The notes: a model not told the origin generated them from the sequence alone. Numbered from the stretch's first letter, positions 10,629 through 22,687 are shown. The stretch: 64,000 nucleotides of DNA from Ganoderma boninense (GCA_002900995.3 CM035314.1:2031372-2095371); one strand, 5' to 3'. Numbers and translations are program-made.

Positions 10629-12902
10629 GGAGGTGCTATATGATCGGACTATAGGCCTTGCAGAAGCGGGAGCTGAGGGTACGAATGACGAGCAAAGGGA
10701 GTATAAATGGGGATAAGGAGCATGCGAGGTGATGCTGGAGGTGCAGGGAGCAGTAGGTGCGGTGGTGGATGTGCAGCGGTGTCCACCTGCGGCTTCTTGA
10801 GGCTGTAGTGACGGGGGACACATCGCCATCACCCCCGACCACCTGGAATAGAAGAGGCAAAAGTTGATCAACGGAGGAGTCATGATATTGTATTCACATG
10901 CTAGCCTGCTCTTCTAGGCAAGCAAGTGGGCTCGACGGCGAGCTTACAGGACCCTGCATTTGTGATGCGAAAATCAAAGTCGTCGAAGTACGGCACCGGC
11001 AGAAATATGCAGTTGAAGTCGGAGGCATGGCATGGAGAAGTTGCCACGAAGACTGATCGATGGTCGCCGGGATCATTCCCTCCAGTGGACCACGAAGAAG
11101 CAGCTGAGCTTCGACCACGGCGTTGCGGTGTATCCGATGCCGCCCTGTGCAGCACTGAGGCCGGGTAAGTGGTGCCCGCGGGACAGCTCATTGATGAGCC
11201 GTACCTCGTGAATACAGCTCAGACAGAGGCGGAATGCCTCAGCTTGCGGCACGGTCGAGGAGCGGCACGATCAACCTTCCGACTCGGTAACAGCGGTTCT
11301 GCCACATGGTCTCCAAATGGATCTAAACAGCGATGGAGGCGACTTCCGAATGGCTTGTCAAGGACCACAGTGTTGACATTGTATGTTCATGGTAAACGAG
11401 GTGCTCCAGTTGGGCCGAGTGGGCAGTGCAGACGTGCTTCTTGGTACAGCGAAAGTTCAGCGACCGCGTGGCGGCGTTGATTGACTTTGGGATGTCGTCA
11501 TTGTACCCCGTAGCACGCCGAGAATAAAGTACCTGTGCTCTCTAAACATCAGATCTGGAAGTGCAATGGGCTCGATGTGAGCACCAGTGCACGAAAATAC
11601 GCCGATGAGAACGATATAAACTGGTCCTTACTGTGCACCTTCTGATATGGCGCGTCGTCGATATGATGCGCCCTCGTATGATCTTCTTGTGAGTATAAAT
11701 GAAGCCTGGGACGTCCTGCAGTTGAATGAGCGTTGTCGCAGTGAAGTTCTTGCGTAGGCTCGAAGACGCACTTACGACCTGTTAAGTAGTGCCTGGATCC
11801 GAATCCTATGTCAGTATCATGGCAGAATTTGCTTGTTACAAGGCACAGCTATACCCAGGCTTCTCAGAGCGCAAAGAGAGAAATACAAACAGAGACATAT
11901 CCTGACAGAGAGTAAGTCGCTCAACCGTGGGCCGTCCGAAGTGTGGTTTGAGCGTGGAGGCGAAAAGACTCTGGTCGGGCGGGAGTATTTAGGGCAGGCA
12001 GAGCTTTGAAAGTCCGCTTTTGATGGAGTAAGACAAGTTACTTATCCGACATTATAAGCTTGCGATCGGGCGCTGAAATATCAACAAAGCCTCGTCAAGC
12101 TCATTCCATCTTCTCTTCCTCTATTCCTTAGGTCGCCTATCCATCCTCGAGAGACCCCAGATTCACAACAACACACCTCGGGACATCATGTTTATTCTTC
12201 CAGCGCAACCATGATCGATGGAGGCCTACTATATTGCACACCACACTTCCGCCGCAAGGAACAGCCGCCTGTCCCTCACGATGCATGGACGTCTGGACAC
12301 TCAGCGGAAAAAAACCCAGGCCTGTCTCTGCTGTCATGTCATCTCATGGATCTTCGACACACATAAAGAACCCGGATTTCGCCACTTCTATCCAGCGGGT
12401 TGCAACTACCAACATCCCACGCCGACACTTCGATACCTGATGCTGGTCGGACGTGCCGGTGGCTGCAATTGACAGCGACGACCGGACGACCGGGTTCACC
12501 GAAGCCCTAAGCCCCCTACTCCTTGAGCCCCCCTCAATCTAATCTAACACAACCAGTCTTGGGGGCCATTTGGCCTGCTCGGGGGAAAATCGGAGCTTCT
12601 ACGTATGCCCTGTCGGGTTCATGCGATGCGCGATGCATCTGCTCTCGGAGTCTCCGGGAAGAACGTGGTGAGTCCCCGCCTAGATTCATTTTCATTTGTA
12701 CCTATGCAACTTTTTATTCAGTTATAATTCAGAGATTGTAAGTACTGTATGTTCGAAGTAAAACTCGTGGAATTACAGTCGTACAACAATGGTGTCAGAT
12801 TTCAAGCAGGATCCGCGCATCCCAAAGCTGCGGCTCTCCTAGGTATCCCGAGTTCAGCCAGCCCATGGCCAGACGTGTTCCCAACTAGGTCATAAGAGCA
12901 TA
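10629..12902. other. Gene-poor interval between the two family I 7-TM genes
   Basis: About 2.3 kb without a gene I can support. A minus-strand frame at 10901-11191 (ending near YFDDFDFRITNAG) is open for 97 codons but has no recognisable domain and no clear neighbouring exons. It could be a remnant. The rest shows only short random open frames. Confidence 0.4.
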
Positions 12903-14217
12903 CTACACAGCCCCCACTTCCTCAATATCGTTCGAGGATGAGCGGGAGGCAGTCCTAACCACCAAATCATGGTGGGACTTCTCCTTGTCGTTCGTCGACT
13001 GCCCGCCGCCGATCTGCGTCCTGGACCCGTCTGTAAACTCGAGCTTAGACTGGATCATCGACGTCTTTTCCCGGGTCCACGCACGGCCCGCCACGACCCG
13101 GAGCACGACCAGCTGTGGCGCGATGCACTGTTTACCCCACAAAAACCGTTGTCAGCATCCATCCAACCATATCACATCGTCCACACCCCAATCAATCGTA
13201 CGCGAATGAATGAAAGCGCTGCGCGCGACTCACAGTGGACATGACGTATATCGAGAGGAAGAAGATGTCGACCTCGTCCGAGCGCGCGAACGTGATGAGG
13301 TACGCGATGCCCGTGAGCGTCGAGAGCAGCATGCTCTCGACGATGATCGCCGCCGCGCTCGTGTACGCGCGCCCGACGTCGTTGCCCATCGCCTGCCCGT
13401 ACCGCCGCCCCATCCAGTAGATGCGCGCGCAGATGAGCGCGGTCACGATGATTTCGAGCGAGATGATCGTCGACGTGTACGCGATCCCGAGCTTCTGCGC
13501 GAGCCCCGCGAAGTAGTTCGCGTTCGGCCGCCCCGAGTCGACCAGCTGCGCGATCCCGAGCGCTGTGTACGTGTGTGTGGGAAGGGGGCGACGGTGTCGT
13601 CAGCATGCATGAACCGACACCACGCGCGAGGGCAGGCGGGACGTACAGAAGGACGCGAGGTACATGAGGAAGGGGAACGCGATGACGCGGAGGTCGTTCC
13701 ACACCACATAGCAGCGGTAGATCTGCCACGGAGCAGTGAGCACCGGGGTTGATCAGCCACTTGCTCCGGCTCCCATCGGGTCGGAAGCACTCACAAGAAG
13801 GCCGTCGCTGCAAAGATTAAGCACGATGGACGCCGCCGTGCCAAACGTCTGGTACCACACGGAGGCATTATCTCCGAGGTACGCATCCATGCCCCCAGGG
13901 TAGTTCGCGTTGACGATCCACATCTCCTCCCCGAACACGGCCTCGGTGGCGACGAAGACCGTGTTCAGGAGGAGGAGGACAGTGCTGAAGAGCAGGAAGT
14001 ACTTGTCCGTCGGCGCGTGCTTGCGCTTCCGGCTGAGGATGACGCGGACGGTCGTGAAGTACAGCACGAGCTCCACACCTAGCCGGATGAATGCGGATGC
14101 CAGTGTTAGTGTCAGATTCAGTGTGGCGAGAGGCAGATGCGGGTTACCGTAAAGGATGGCATTGAAGTTATTCCCGATGTAGAACGCGTTCTGGAAGACC
14201 GCGAGTGAATCGGCCAT
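12903..14217 (-). CDS. Seven-transmembrane protein, family I copy B (intact)
   Basis: Exons on the minus strand are 14217-14148, 14078-13795, 13722-13647, 13562-13234 and 13127-12903; all phases match and encode 327 aa with no disruption. It opens with the family signature (FYIGNNFNAILYG), then VELVLYFTTVRV, VATEAVFGEEMWIV, a PGGMDAYLGDNASVWYQT loop, and helix 7 ending STCIAPQLVVLRVVAGRAW. The tail is Ser- and charge-rich. Intron positions are the same as in copies A and D. The seven-helix layout with a polar C-terminal tail resembles receptor-like proteins, but no ligand, G protein or pathway is known to me. It is in tandem with copy A. Confidence 0.85.
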
Positions 14218-15415
14218 GGTGGATGATTGTGCTAGTGCCAAAGGCCGGGAGGGGCGTTGGGAGGCGAGTACGGGAACCCGGAGGGTGGGTGGACCTAGGA
14301 TGAGGCACCTGACGAGTGGAGCGGCTTCCCGGCCTTTTGTACCGTACATGGTGGATGTACGCCGCGATGTTTGATCCCTGTCCATAGGGCGTCCTTGGCG
14401 GCACGCGAACTCACGATAAACCCTTGAGTGACATATCGCGGCTTCGACAGATCTTCGCGCCGTCCTAACGCCCTCTCCCAACCAACGACATATCAACGCT
14501 TCGCCTGACAGCGAGGAGGCCCGCACCGTTTTGCGACATAACGAATGTATAACTTTGGGTTATCTCAGCTGGTAGAAGGGGCCCCCAGGACGACGTACGA
14601 TGAGTCGAGGGTGTACTCGGAGAACCGCCGAATAGAGTTCAAACGTCCATGGCTGGCTTACGAGAAGTCCGACATCACGTCGGGCGCTGCGCACTCTTCG
14701 CATTCCCATACTCAAATTTTCCGCTTCCTTCCTCTGCAGCGTGGAGACGTGCGCCCATCCGTGGTCAGAAGGTGCGGGGCGTGCAGTCAGAATGGCCCCT
14801 TGACCCAGTCCGATAACTCACGGCGAAATCTGCCACCGCCGAGGCACGACTAGAGGCTTCCTGCCAGGGGTGGGACAGAGTCGTTGCCTGAAGAGCGCAG
14901 CCTGTATATATAGCGGACTCCACAGAGACAGAGACAAGCACACTCGCTCCGACAGACATGTCCGCTCCCGTCGCGTCGTCAGTCGGGCTGACAGTAGTAC
15001 AGCGCAGTCTTGGTGCTGCCGTCCTTCGTGCCCAACGTCAGCTTCATCCTACCCTTTTCGCATCGCTCACTCACCTGGAAGTCCTTCCGAATCCGAGTCC
15101 GCTGATAGAAACACCAAGGAGTCGGGCCGTGATTTCCACAAGCGAGAGTGCCAGACACAGAAGCCGCGCCGAAGAAGCTAGCATGAGTATCGTATGTATC
15201 CGAGTCCAGAAAGCTGGAAACGGTTATAAGGATCGATAAGCGAGAACTGCCTTACTGCACCTTCCACGCAAGTGCCCAGCGCTGTCTCTGGGACCACCTG
15301 AGTGAGCGAGTCTTCCTGCGAAGTTGCGATGGTGATGTTCTCCTGTCAGTTCGTCCAGGTTCCCCCCCCCTCCCTGCGTATAGCAGCCTGCAATCAGGAG
15401 AAGACGGACGATCGA
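14218..15415. other. Intergenic, upstream of 7-TM copy B and downstream of F-box pseudogene
   Basis: No convincing gene was found. The last 110 bp or so (from about 15290) resemble sequence at 20310-20430, downstream of the intact F-box gene (shared runs such as gcgatggt and acgatcgattacct). This marks one end of the F-box duplication. A C9 homopolymer starts near 15361. Confidence 0.45.
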
Positions 15416-17122
15416 TTACCTGCGCACCTCTACAGCCCGCCGCGACATCACATCCCCATCTCCTCCTTCCGCCGCGAGCGCCAGCAGCCCGAGCTCGTCC
15501 TCGTCCTCGTCCTCAGAGCAAGAATCGCTCTCAGTCGTCGTCCCGACCGGCTCGTCCGAACTCCCGTCGTCGCTGTGCTCGTCCGCAACAGTCGTACGCG
15601 TGCCCAGGCAACAGCCACGCGTCCTCCTCCCCGTGCTCCTCCTCCTCTTCCTCCTCCCCCTCCTCGTCCGCGTCGGGATCCGCGGCCCCCTCGGGTGGGA
15701 GCGGGAACAGCGCATCGAGGTCGCTCCGGTACACGACCCACGGCGCATGCGTGATGCTCAGCCCCGGCATCGCGTGCACGCTCGGGAGCGCGCCTTCGGG
15801 CGTCCAGGGCGGGAAGAGCTCCGGAAGCCCGGGGATGCCGTGCAGCGCGCGGTCGAGCATGCGCACGTTCTGCAGGCGCGCGCCGCGCTCGTGCTCGGCG
15901 ATCGTGCGCGCGCGCGCGGCGAGCAGGTCGCGGCGCAGGCGGGGGAGAGGAACCACACGTCGACGTACGCGAGCGCCGGGTGGTGCGCGGGCCAGGCGGG
16001 CAGCGGGGTGGCGCGCGCGTCCGCTTGGCATACGAGGTGCGTGAGGGCGGGGCAGAAGTGGATGTGCTGCGTGGGCGTGGTCGTCGACGTCGGCGCGCCG
16101 CCGGGGTGCCGCTGGGCGAGGTGCAGATGGTCGCGGAACTCGAGGTAGGTTATGCGCTTGCCGAAGCGCTTGAGGAAGCTCTCCTGGACGGTGGTCATCA
16201 CTGGGAGGACGAGGCGGCGGAGGCGCGGGAGCTGCTAGGCTCGGAAGTACTTGGAGCGGTCCCAGTCGCGGGGGATCACGTAGTCGCGCGAGAGGTCGAG
16301 CTCCTCGAGGGACGGCAGAGCGATGCGGTCTATGGCGGCGGGGTTGTCGATGGGGATCGCGAGCGAGGTGAGATGCGGGGCGTTCGTGAAGCGGGAGAGC
16401 GGCCAGGCCATGGAGTGGCGCGTGTAGAATGAGGTGCCGCTTTCGGGCCAATGCTCGAAGCGCGCGAGTGTCCTGGACAGTGCTCATTCGATGAAGACGA
16501 CGAGCGTCGTGGGGATCTCATATTGGTAGATTTCGTGAGAGTCCTGAAAGTTGAACACGGCGTCCTGGTCCCGCCGCTTGAGCTTGACATCCTTGGAAAA
16601 GAGAGCGTCGGTAAAGACGAGTGTCCGCAATCGGACGCACCGAGCGAGGATTTGGACGAGACCACTGAAGACAGTAGTGCGCTCCTCTCCTGTGTCCGCG
16701 GGGCAGTCGACGATCACGGTCTTCAGGAGATCAAAACGGTCCGGGTTTCTTCGCAAGGAGTCCGCGAGCAAGCACATTTGGGCAGGGCGACGAAGGCAGA
16801 CTTCTTCGTACAGCAGCAGTCCGAGAGATACTGAGCGCCAGCGGTGGTTAACTCGAGCTAGTGTCGCTTTAGCAGCCATCGCACGCGTCCACGGAGAGTT
16901 CGTGCCCCTCGAGTATACGGGGTCGAGGAGCCTGCTGGGCGGAAGGACGTAATGAAATACTTCCAGTAGAAGCTCGACGGGCAGATCATCGATATGTTTG
17001 TTCTTGAGCGTGATCAGGTGTGACCCTTTGTCTGCGTTATTATTTTGCGGACCAACCGTCCCATCTAGTACGGTCGAAGGTTGGGTGAGATCCGAGTCCG
17101 CCGCTGACTCGGATTCAACCAT
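15416..17122 (-). pseudogene. F-box protein pseudogene (paralogue of the gene at 20.4-22.1 kb)
   Basis: The minus-strand reading aligns along its length to the intact F-box gene. It includes the F-box-like core DLPVELLLEVFHYVLPP, the ARVNHRWRSVS segment and the acidic C-terminus. It is disabled by a TGA at 16484-16486 (Ser in the paralogue), a TAG at 16235-16237 (Trp in the paralogue), a frame change near 15940 (net loss of bases around VWFLSPA) and another near 15600. Two base substitutions to stop plus independent frame changes indicate real decay rather than sequencing error alone. Confidence 0.85.
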
Positions 17123-17589
17123 GGATATATGTGCGAGCTAGAAGCCCTCATGTGAGCACAATACTGATGCAAATGTTTATTACAAAAATCAACATACTGG
17201 CCTCGGACGTGTTGCCGTGTATCGCGCAGGTGCAGTTGCAGTTGGAAGTCGTCGCACGAGTGGCACTGGCGGAGTGGCTCAACAAGACAATGCAGCCGAC
17301 GCCCATGTCCAGAGTTCAGGGCAGGCACTGATTTGGAAGTCCGCGAATGTATCTAGATTCAGCGTTGACCGTTCTACCGTTCTACTTATCAAGCCTCTTC
17401 GATCATTACTTAAAGCCTGCTGTTACTATTACAGGGGTTCTTAAGGGAGTCTCTTCCCTTCCAGGCCTCCCCTTTCCCCTCGCTCCTGCACTCGTCATGG
17501 GCCACCCGTTCCAAAACTGTGATGCTCCTAGGTATCGTCGGTCCTAACAAGTACGTCGCAGTGTATGCCTCAAGCCGTTCTTAGTACAC
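17123..17589. other. Upstream flank of the F-box pseudogene
   Basis: This contains sequence similar to the 5' flank of the intact F-box gene (17270-17300 against 22220-22265, both reading gagtggctcaacaa), so the duplicated block includes promoter DNA. No gene was seen. Confidence 0.5.
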
Positions 17590-17735
17590 AGCTCAAACTT
17601 CCTCAATGTCGTCGAGGATGAGCGAACGTGTCGTGACCAACACATCAGACTTCTCGTTCGTCGTCGTCTTTCCGCCGCCGATCTGCGTCCTTGACCCGTC
17701 TGTAAACTCGAGCTTACACTGGATCATCGACCGAC
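17590..17735 (-). pseudogene. Orphan 3' fragment of a family I 7-TM gene (copy of 12.92-13.07 kb)
   Basis: About 145 bp closely match the last exon of copy B, including the stretch gccgccgatctgcgtcct and the following tctgtaaactcgagctta. Only the C-terminal tail is present, with no other exon nearby, so this is a truncated duplicate without function as a protein. Confidence 0.7.
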
Positions 17736-17903
17736 TATATCACAACCCTAACACGATTTGACAACGATCCTAACGCTTCATTCTGAGACTGCCACCTGGA
17801 TACCTCCCATAGGATGACCGCTCTACGAGAACATAAGGTGAGTGACATGCATATCATATGATAAGTTAGATACGTGTCAAGCACACAGCGACGCACCAAG
17901 AGC

Positions 17904-18421
17904 TCAAGCACCTTGCTTGTACGTCACCTTGAGTCGCTTGAGGACCTCAACTTGAGCATCCGTTTCGACGTGGTTGACAGTCTTCCACTCGCTCTCCGGC
18001 GGTCCGGCTCCCCACGTCGCGAACAGCTGTACCGCCGTGACGCCGGTTCCCGTGCGTCCGTATCCGTATCCGCAGTGGATCAGCGTGTTGCTGGGAGTTC
18101 CTCTCTTGACGAACGTGATCGCAGACCGCAGCTGGTCGAGCGTGGCGGCCGTGAAGTCCGCGACGGGCAGATGGCGGTAGAGGATCTTGGCCTTGGCGAG
18201 CCGATCCATCTCGGCCGGCGTGTAGGGGACGTGGTTGAAGCTGACGATGCGCTCGATGCCGCGCTGGACGAGGATGTCTACAGCGGCCTGGTCAGGTTCT
18301 GGGAGGAGTCGTCGCCGTCGTAGTTGGGCGCGGAGGAGCGGAAGAGCCGGCGTCCGCGCAGGCAGGGCTGGGTGTAGGCGGTGACCTCCTCCCAGTTCTG
18401 CCAAATTTCGGATTGGGACAT
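17904..18421 (-). CDS. Cys-based dual-specificity/tyrosine phosphatase-like protein
   Basis: A single-exon reading of about 172 aa starts MSQSEIWQNWEEV and needs one base restored at 18290-18291 to join NLT to QAAVDILVQRG. The active-site loop is HCGYGYGRTGTG, a perfect C-X5-R signature, and the upstream LPVADF aspartate fits the general acid. The length is normal for a small single-domain phosphatase. The protein has no signal peptide or membrane helix, so it should be cytosolic. The substrate is unknown. The frame break lies in a short GG run, as in neighbouring genes. Confidence 0.8.
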
Positions 18422-19144
18422 GCTGAATACGAGTTGGGAATGAGAGCTATGATACAGGACGACAAGTTAGCAGCACTCTTCGAGTGGGGGGTGTATAGCA
18501 GGTGGCACGTACTACTGCTGCCGCTTGCTTGGTCTATGCGGTGAGACATGGGGCTTGAGTGCTGTGGTCCTTTATATCCAGAGATGTCCCTTCGCACTCC
18601 CTTCCCGGAATCACTGAAAGCCATACGTATAGTTTAATGCAGGCCGTCATGGGGCTCCCACCAACGACGTCCACATGTCATGCTTGCAGGTCCCTCAAAC
18701 TTAATCGCCGCATTCCTCTGTCTCTGTTCCTGCTAAAACGAATACACCTCCTGTTCCGGCGTGTGTCTGTGGCAGCGACATGCTTCCGTGCAAGCTACAG
18801 TGGTCTCAGCTGACGACGGACTGAGTCAGACTCCGGAACGTGCGGCGCAATATGGCAAAGTTCTTTGCATTAAGAGGAGATACGAGGCGGTTAGGTTTTG
18901 GGGACCTGCCATCATGCCATTCGGCAGGGGTTCCATCGACTGGAAGGCCAGGATCCGATCGTATTGGGCTCTGCAATGCCTGCACTCGTGGACTTGTGCC
19001 CTGCCTGCGCGGCACGCATGTCCACGACAGACAGTGATAATGCTCTTCTATGTCGTCTGTCCAGCCCAGCGTCTTAGCTCTGGCCTTTATATCTCTGGCT
19101 CGATTCCTCGAAACCCCCAACCATCCTTCTAGTTATCGAACACC
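18422..19144. other. Divergent intergenic region between phosphatase and small protein gene
   Basis: Promoter space for two divergent genes. A TATA-like ctttatatcc lies near 18570 on the phosphatase side and a comparable ctttatatct near 19085 before the small protein gene. Nothing else was recognised. Confidence 0.45.
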
Positions 19145-19728
19145 ATGGGAGATTTCTCTTCGACCTTCACCATCCACAACAATTTGGAGGTCGACCTCCT
19201 CGTTCTTCAGAACGGCGACCCCGACCACGGCTACTGGCTCCGCTGGCCGAACAATGGCAATGTTGGCCTTCTGAGCAAGTCTGAGCAGTTTCAGCTCAAA
19301 GACAACGCAGGTTAGTCCACAACTTTCCTCATCTATCATGCGTCGCTACTACATCTACCTGTACCCTGGTGTCGTCTGAGCCGTTCTTCGTATCGGAGAC
19401 GACATTACTGATTGTTTGTTACATAGGCTTCGAGGGAACGGACGGCAAGATATGGATCATAGGAAGAGGCCCGACACAGGCGAGGACTTCAAGATCGGGG
19501 CCCGCGTTGCTTGCCCCACGGGCGAGAACGACAACATCGCGGTGATATGGAATGAAAGCAACGCGGATAACTTGCTGCTCTCCATCGGAGGTTTGGCTCT
19601 CCGCGGCCATCCGTCGATTTGTACGTCTGCGTCTCAGCTGTCCATGTAGGCGTGTGCACGCTTTCCAGGTCGTCGTGGCTGAGGATTCTTTTATAACAGT
19701 GGACATAATCATCGATAGGAAGATCTAG
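19145..19728 (+). CDS. Small soluble protein of unknown family
   Basis: Exon 1 (19145-19310) encodes MGDFSSTFTIHNNLEVDLLV and continues to LKDNAG. After a 116-nt intron, exon 2 from 19427 reads GFEGTDGKIW and continues after one restored C at 19470-19472. The protein may end at 19649, or be spliced again (19621-19668) into a short last exon reading VVVAEDSFITVDIII with a stop at 19728; the second option needs one more base change. It has no signal peptide or membrane helix and a pattern of short alternating hydrophobic strands, so a beta-rich cytosolic protein of about 120-130 aa is likely. I do not recognise the family. Confidence 0.6.
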
Positions 19729-20449
19729 ACTGTGGCTGGGAATGCCGGCGGCACGATATGTCAAGTGTTTATCATTTCGAGTTGCGACACTGTCCAACTT
19801 GTCCGGACTCAGAGTGGTAACAGTAACCTTGACTCCACGCTACCGCTCACGCGTTTGGACACCGCCCATCCTCCACGTACCCCGTTTTCCTAGATCACGT
19901 AATGGAACATCGAATCGCGTCTGTGTCGTTCCTTCGCTGTATGTGCATCTGGCATACACCCGGGGCCATGAATGAAGCTCTTTCCGCTCCGCCGCACGGA
20001 GGTTGTGCAGCTCAGCCGTTGTCGCGCTTCAATGCCTCGTTGTTGACAACCAAGGATTCCAGAACTTTCTTGACTCAGTTCGCGTCGTGGATGTCAGAAT
20101 GCCTGAGTTGCGTTGAGCTTGTGCTGATGAATACGGGGAAGTGTCGACAAACACAGTACTGCAGCTGCTCAAGCCGCTCCTTGGCATCGGCAAGAATCTC
20201 TTGTGACAACCCCTGTCTGTGCGTTATCTGTGCCGTGGACATGGTCCAAGGACGAGCACCTGACGGAAGGAACGCATTCCCGGCCCTTTTGTAGGGGTAC
20301 ATGCATGCTGCGACTGGCACCACCTGGGAGGGAGAGCGATTCTCCCCGCGAAGTCGCGATGGTAGATGATGATGTTCTGCAGTCCTCGTTGCCTGCAATC
20401 CGGAGGAAGACGATCGATTACCTTAGTATGCCTACACCTACAGCAGCCC
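19729..20449. other. Intergenic, downstream of intact F-box gene
   Basis: Two convergent gene ends meet here. The part from about 20310 resembles 15290-15400 and belongs to the F-box duplication. No gene could be supported. Confidence 0.45.
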
Positions 20450-22087
20450 CTACCCGATGACAGGCTCCGTATCTCCCACCGTCAAACCCACCAGCTTAGG
20501 CCCCTCACCCTCGCCCTCACCCTCGCTCTCCGTCGTCACGCCGCCCGCCTCGTCCTCCGAGCTCCCGTCGTACGTCGGCTCCTCCGGCTCGTCGACTTCG
20601 TCGTCGCTGTGCCCAGGGCGCGCCCACACGTCCCACTCCCCGTACTCCTCGCCGTCGTCCGGCTCCGCGTCCCACGGCGCCTCCGCGGGCGGGAACAGCG
20701 CGTCGAGGTCGCTCCGGTACACGCCCCACGGCGCGTGCGTGATGCTCAGCCCGGGGATCGCGTGCACGCTCGGGAGCTCCCCCGCGGGCGCCCAGGGCGG
20801 GAACAGCTCCGCGAGCCCGGGGATGCCGTGCAGCGCGCGGTCGAGCACGCGCACGTTCTCCAAGGGCGCGTCGCCCCCAGCCAGAGTGCCCGCGCGCGCG
20901 GCGAGCAGGTCGTTGCGCAGGCGGCCGGCCGGCGAGAAGAACCACACGTCGACGTACGCGAGCGTCGCGTGGGCGGCGGGGAGCCGCGGCAGCGAGGTCG
21001 CGGCGGCGTCCGCTTGGAACACCAAGTGGCGCAGGGCCGGGCAGAGGTGGACGTGGGCGGTGGGCGGTGCCAGGACGCCCCCGGCGTACCGCCGGGCGAG
21101 GTTCAGGTGGTCCCGGAACTCGAGGTAGGTGACCCGCGCGCCGAAGCGCTTGAGGATGCTCTCGTGGATGCTCGTCATCCCTGGGAGGACGAGACGCCGG
21201 AGGCGCGGGAGGTGCCAGGACGAGAAGTACTTGGAGCGGTCCCAGTCGCGGGGGACCACGTAGTCGCGCGAGAGGTCGAGCTCTTCGAGAGACGTCAGCG
21301 AAATCAGATCCAGGACGGCAGGGTTGTCGATGTGGATCGCGAGCGAGGTGAGATGCGGGGCGTTCGTGAAGCGATTGAGCGGCCATGCCATGGAGTGGCG
21401 CGTGTAGAATGAAGTGCCGCTTTCGGGCCAATGCTCGAAGCGCGCGAGCGTCCGAGACAGCACTGATTCGATGAGATCGAGGAGAGGCGTGGGGATCTCA
21501 TATCGGCGGATTTCGTGGGAGTCCTGGAACAGAAACACGGGGTTCCGGTTCTGCGCCTTGAGCTTGACGTCCTTGGAGAAGAGAGCGTCGGTGAAGATGA
21601 GGGTCTGAAGTCGAGTGCAGCGAGTGAGGATGTGGTCGAGACCGCTGAAAACGATAGTTCGTTCTTCCACAGTGTCCGCTGGAGAGTCTACGATGACCGT
21701 CTTGAGGAGATGAAAACGGTCCGGGTTTCCTCGTAAGGAGTCCGAGAGCGAGCGCACTTGATCCGGGCGACGAAGGCACGCCTCTTCATACAGCAAGCTG
21801 ATGGTGACCGAATGCCAGAGGTGGTTAACTCGAGCTAGTGCTGCTTTTGTAGCCATCGCGCGTGTCCATGGTGAGTCTGCGCCCCTCGAAGAAACAGGGT
21901 CGAGGAGACTGGTCGGCGGAAGAACGTAACGAAATACTTCGAGGAGAAGTTCGACGGGAAGCCCCTCGATGTGTTTGCTAGGTTTGATCGGATAAGACAC
22001 CTGGTCCGTGGTACTTTGCAGACCAAGCGTTCCATCTAGGACGGTGGAACGGCCCGTGCCACTGAGGTCGGTCGCCGCTGGTTTCAT
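20450..22087 (-). CDS. F-box protein, intact single-exon paralogue
   Basis: An uninterrupted 545-codon frame starts at MKPAATDLSG. An F-box-like core (IEGLPVELLLEVFRYVLPP, about residues 40-60) is followed by the segment MATKAALARVNHLWHSV, typical of Agaricomycete F-box proteins (GVCRRWR-like). Repeated leucine-rich stretches follow (for example SLEELDLSRDYV), then a very acidic, Glu/Gly-rich tail. F-box proteins bind Skp1 in SCF ubiquitin ligases, and the leucine-rich part would choose the target. The start uses the first ATG in frame; an upstream extension lacks ATG. A decayed same-strand copy lies 5 kb away. Confidence 0.85.
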   Translation of the reverse strand: MKPAATDLSGTGRSTVLDGTLGLQSTTDQVSYPIKPSKHIEGLPVELLLEVFRYVLPPTSLLDPVSSRGADSPWTRAMATKAALARVNHLWHSVTISLLYEEACLRRPDQVRSLSDSLRGNPDRFHLLKTVIVDSPADTVEERTIVFSGLDHILTRCTRLQTLIFTDALFSKDVKLKAQNRNPVFLFQDSHEIRRYEIPTPLLDLIESVLSRTLARFEHWPESGTSFYTRHSMAWPLNRFTNAPHLTSLAIHIDNPAVLDLISLTSLEELDLSRDYVVPRDWDRSKYFSSWHLPRLRRLVLPGMTSIHESILKRFGARVTYLEFRDHLNLARRYAGGVLAPPTAHVHLCPALRHLVFQADAAATSLPRLPAAHATLAYVDVWFFSPAGRLRNDLLAARAGTLAGGDAPLENVRVLDRALHGIPGLAELFPPWAPAGELPSVHAIPGLSITHAPWGVYRSDLDALFPPAEAPWDAEPDDGEEYGEWDVWARPGHSDDEVDEPEEPTYDGSSEDEAGGVTTESEGEGEGEGPKLVGLTVGDTEPVIG

Positions 22088-22687
22088 GGCTATAGGCACC
22101 AGCTGCGTAGAAGCGCCTTTTGTCAGTACAACACCCGTGAAGATGAGTAATTCTACACATTTGAGCTTACAGACCTAGCACGCCTTGCCTGCAGTTTGCA
22201 GATGGAAGTTGCTACTTGAGATGTCGATGAGTGGCTCAACAAACAAGCCCATGCAGTTTGGCGCATGGTCATCCTGAGTTTAGGGCAGGCAGTAGTCGAA
22301 TCCTACTTACGGAGTCTCAACGGCGTACTTATCATGTCCTGAAGTGCTTTGATCATTCTTGACCTCCGATTACTCTTTGTATTGTATGACTGCTGTGCAG
22401 CCTCGCAGATTGTGGCAGCCAAGTTTATTTCGCCCTGCTCGATCGTGCCGGCGCCGCCGCTACAGTAACGTCGCGGGGACGATGTCCGTTGATGATTGAT
22501 CGAGCACCATCGGCCGAAGCGCAAACGCTAACATCGCGTTAAAAGCTCGATCAACAGGACCCAGGCTGCCTTCGAACGCGCAGCACACGCAGGCAAGGCA
22601 AGGCAAAGCTCAGCCCAGCATCCAGCTCTGATTCGGACGACGGTGAAGCCCAAGTATCCAGTAAACCGCGTCTCCCACCGTCGACCG
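22088..22687. other. Divergent promoter region of F-box and GNAT genes
   Basis: About 600 bp between divergent starts. A stretch near 22220-22265 is shared with the flank of the F-box pseudogene. No other feature was found. Confidence 0.5.

Noticed and set aside
10901..11191. 97-codon minus frame as a gene
   Set aside because: No domain, no spliced partners and no similarity within the window.
14958..15240. Possible MYND zinc-finger gene (frame with DFHKRECQ)
   Set aside because: Only one short match to the end of the motif; the other Cys pairs are absent and no exons support it.
15531..16487. 318-codon minus frame read as one protein
   Set aside because: Its first half is out of frame with the F-box homologue and Arg/Pro-rich; only the last part matches. 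It is an artefact of the pseudogene's frame change.
20366..21412. Long plus-strand frame (348 codons) over the intact F-box gene
   Set aside because: Low-complexity Arg/Val/Pro composition, a shadow of the GC-rich F-box coding strand on the minus side.
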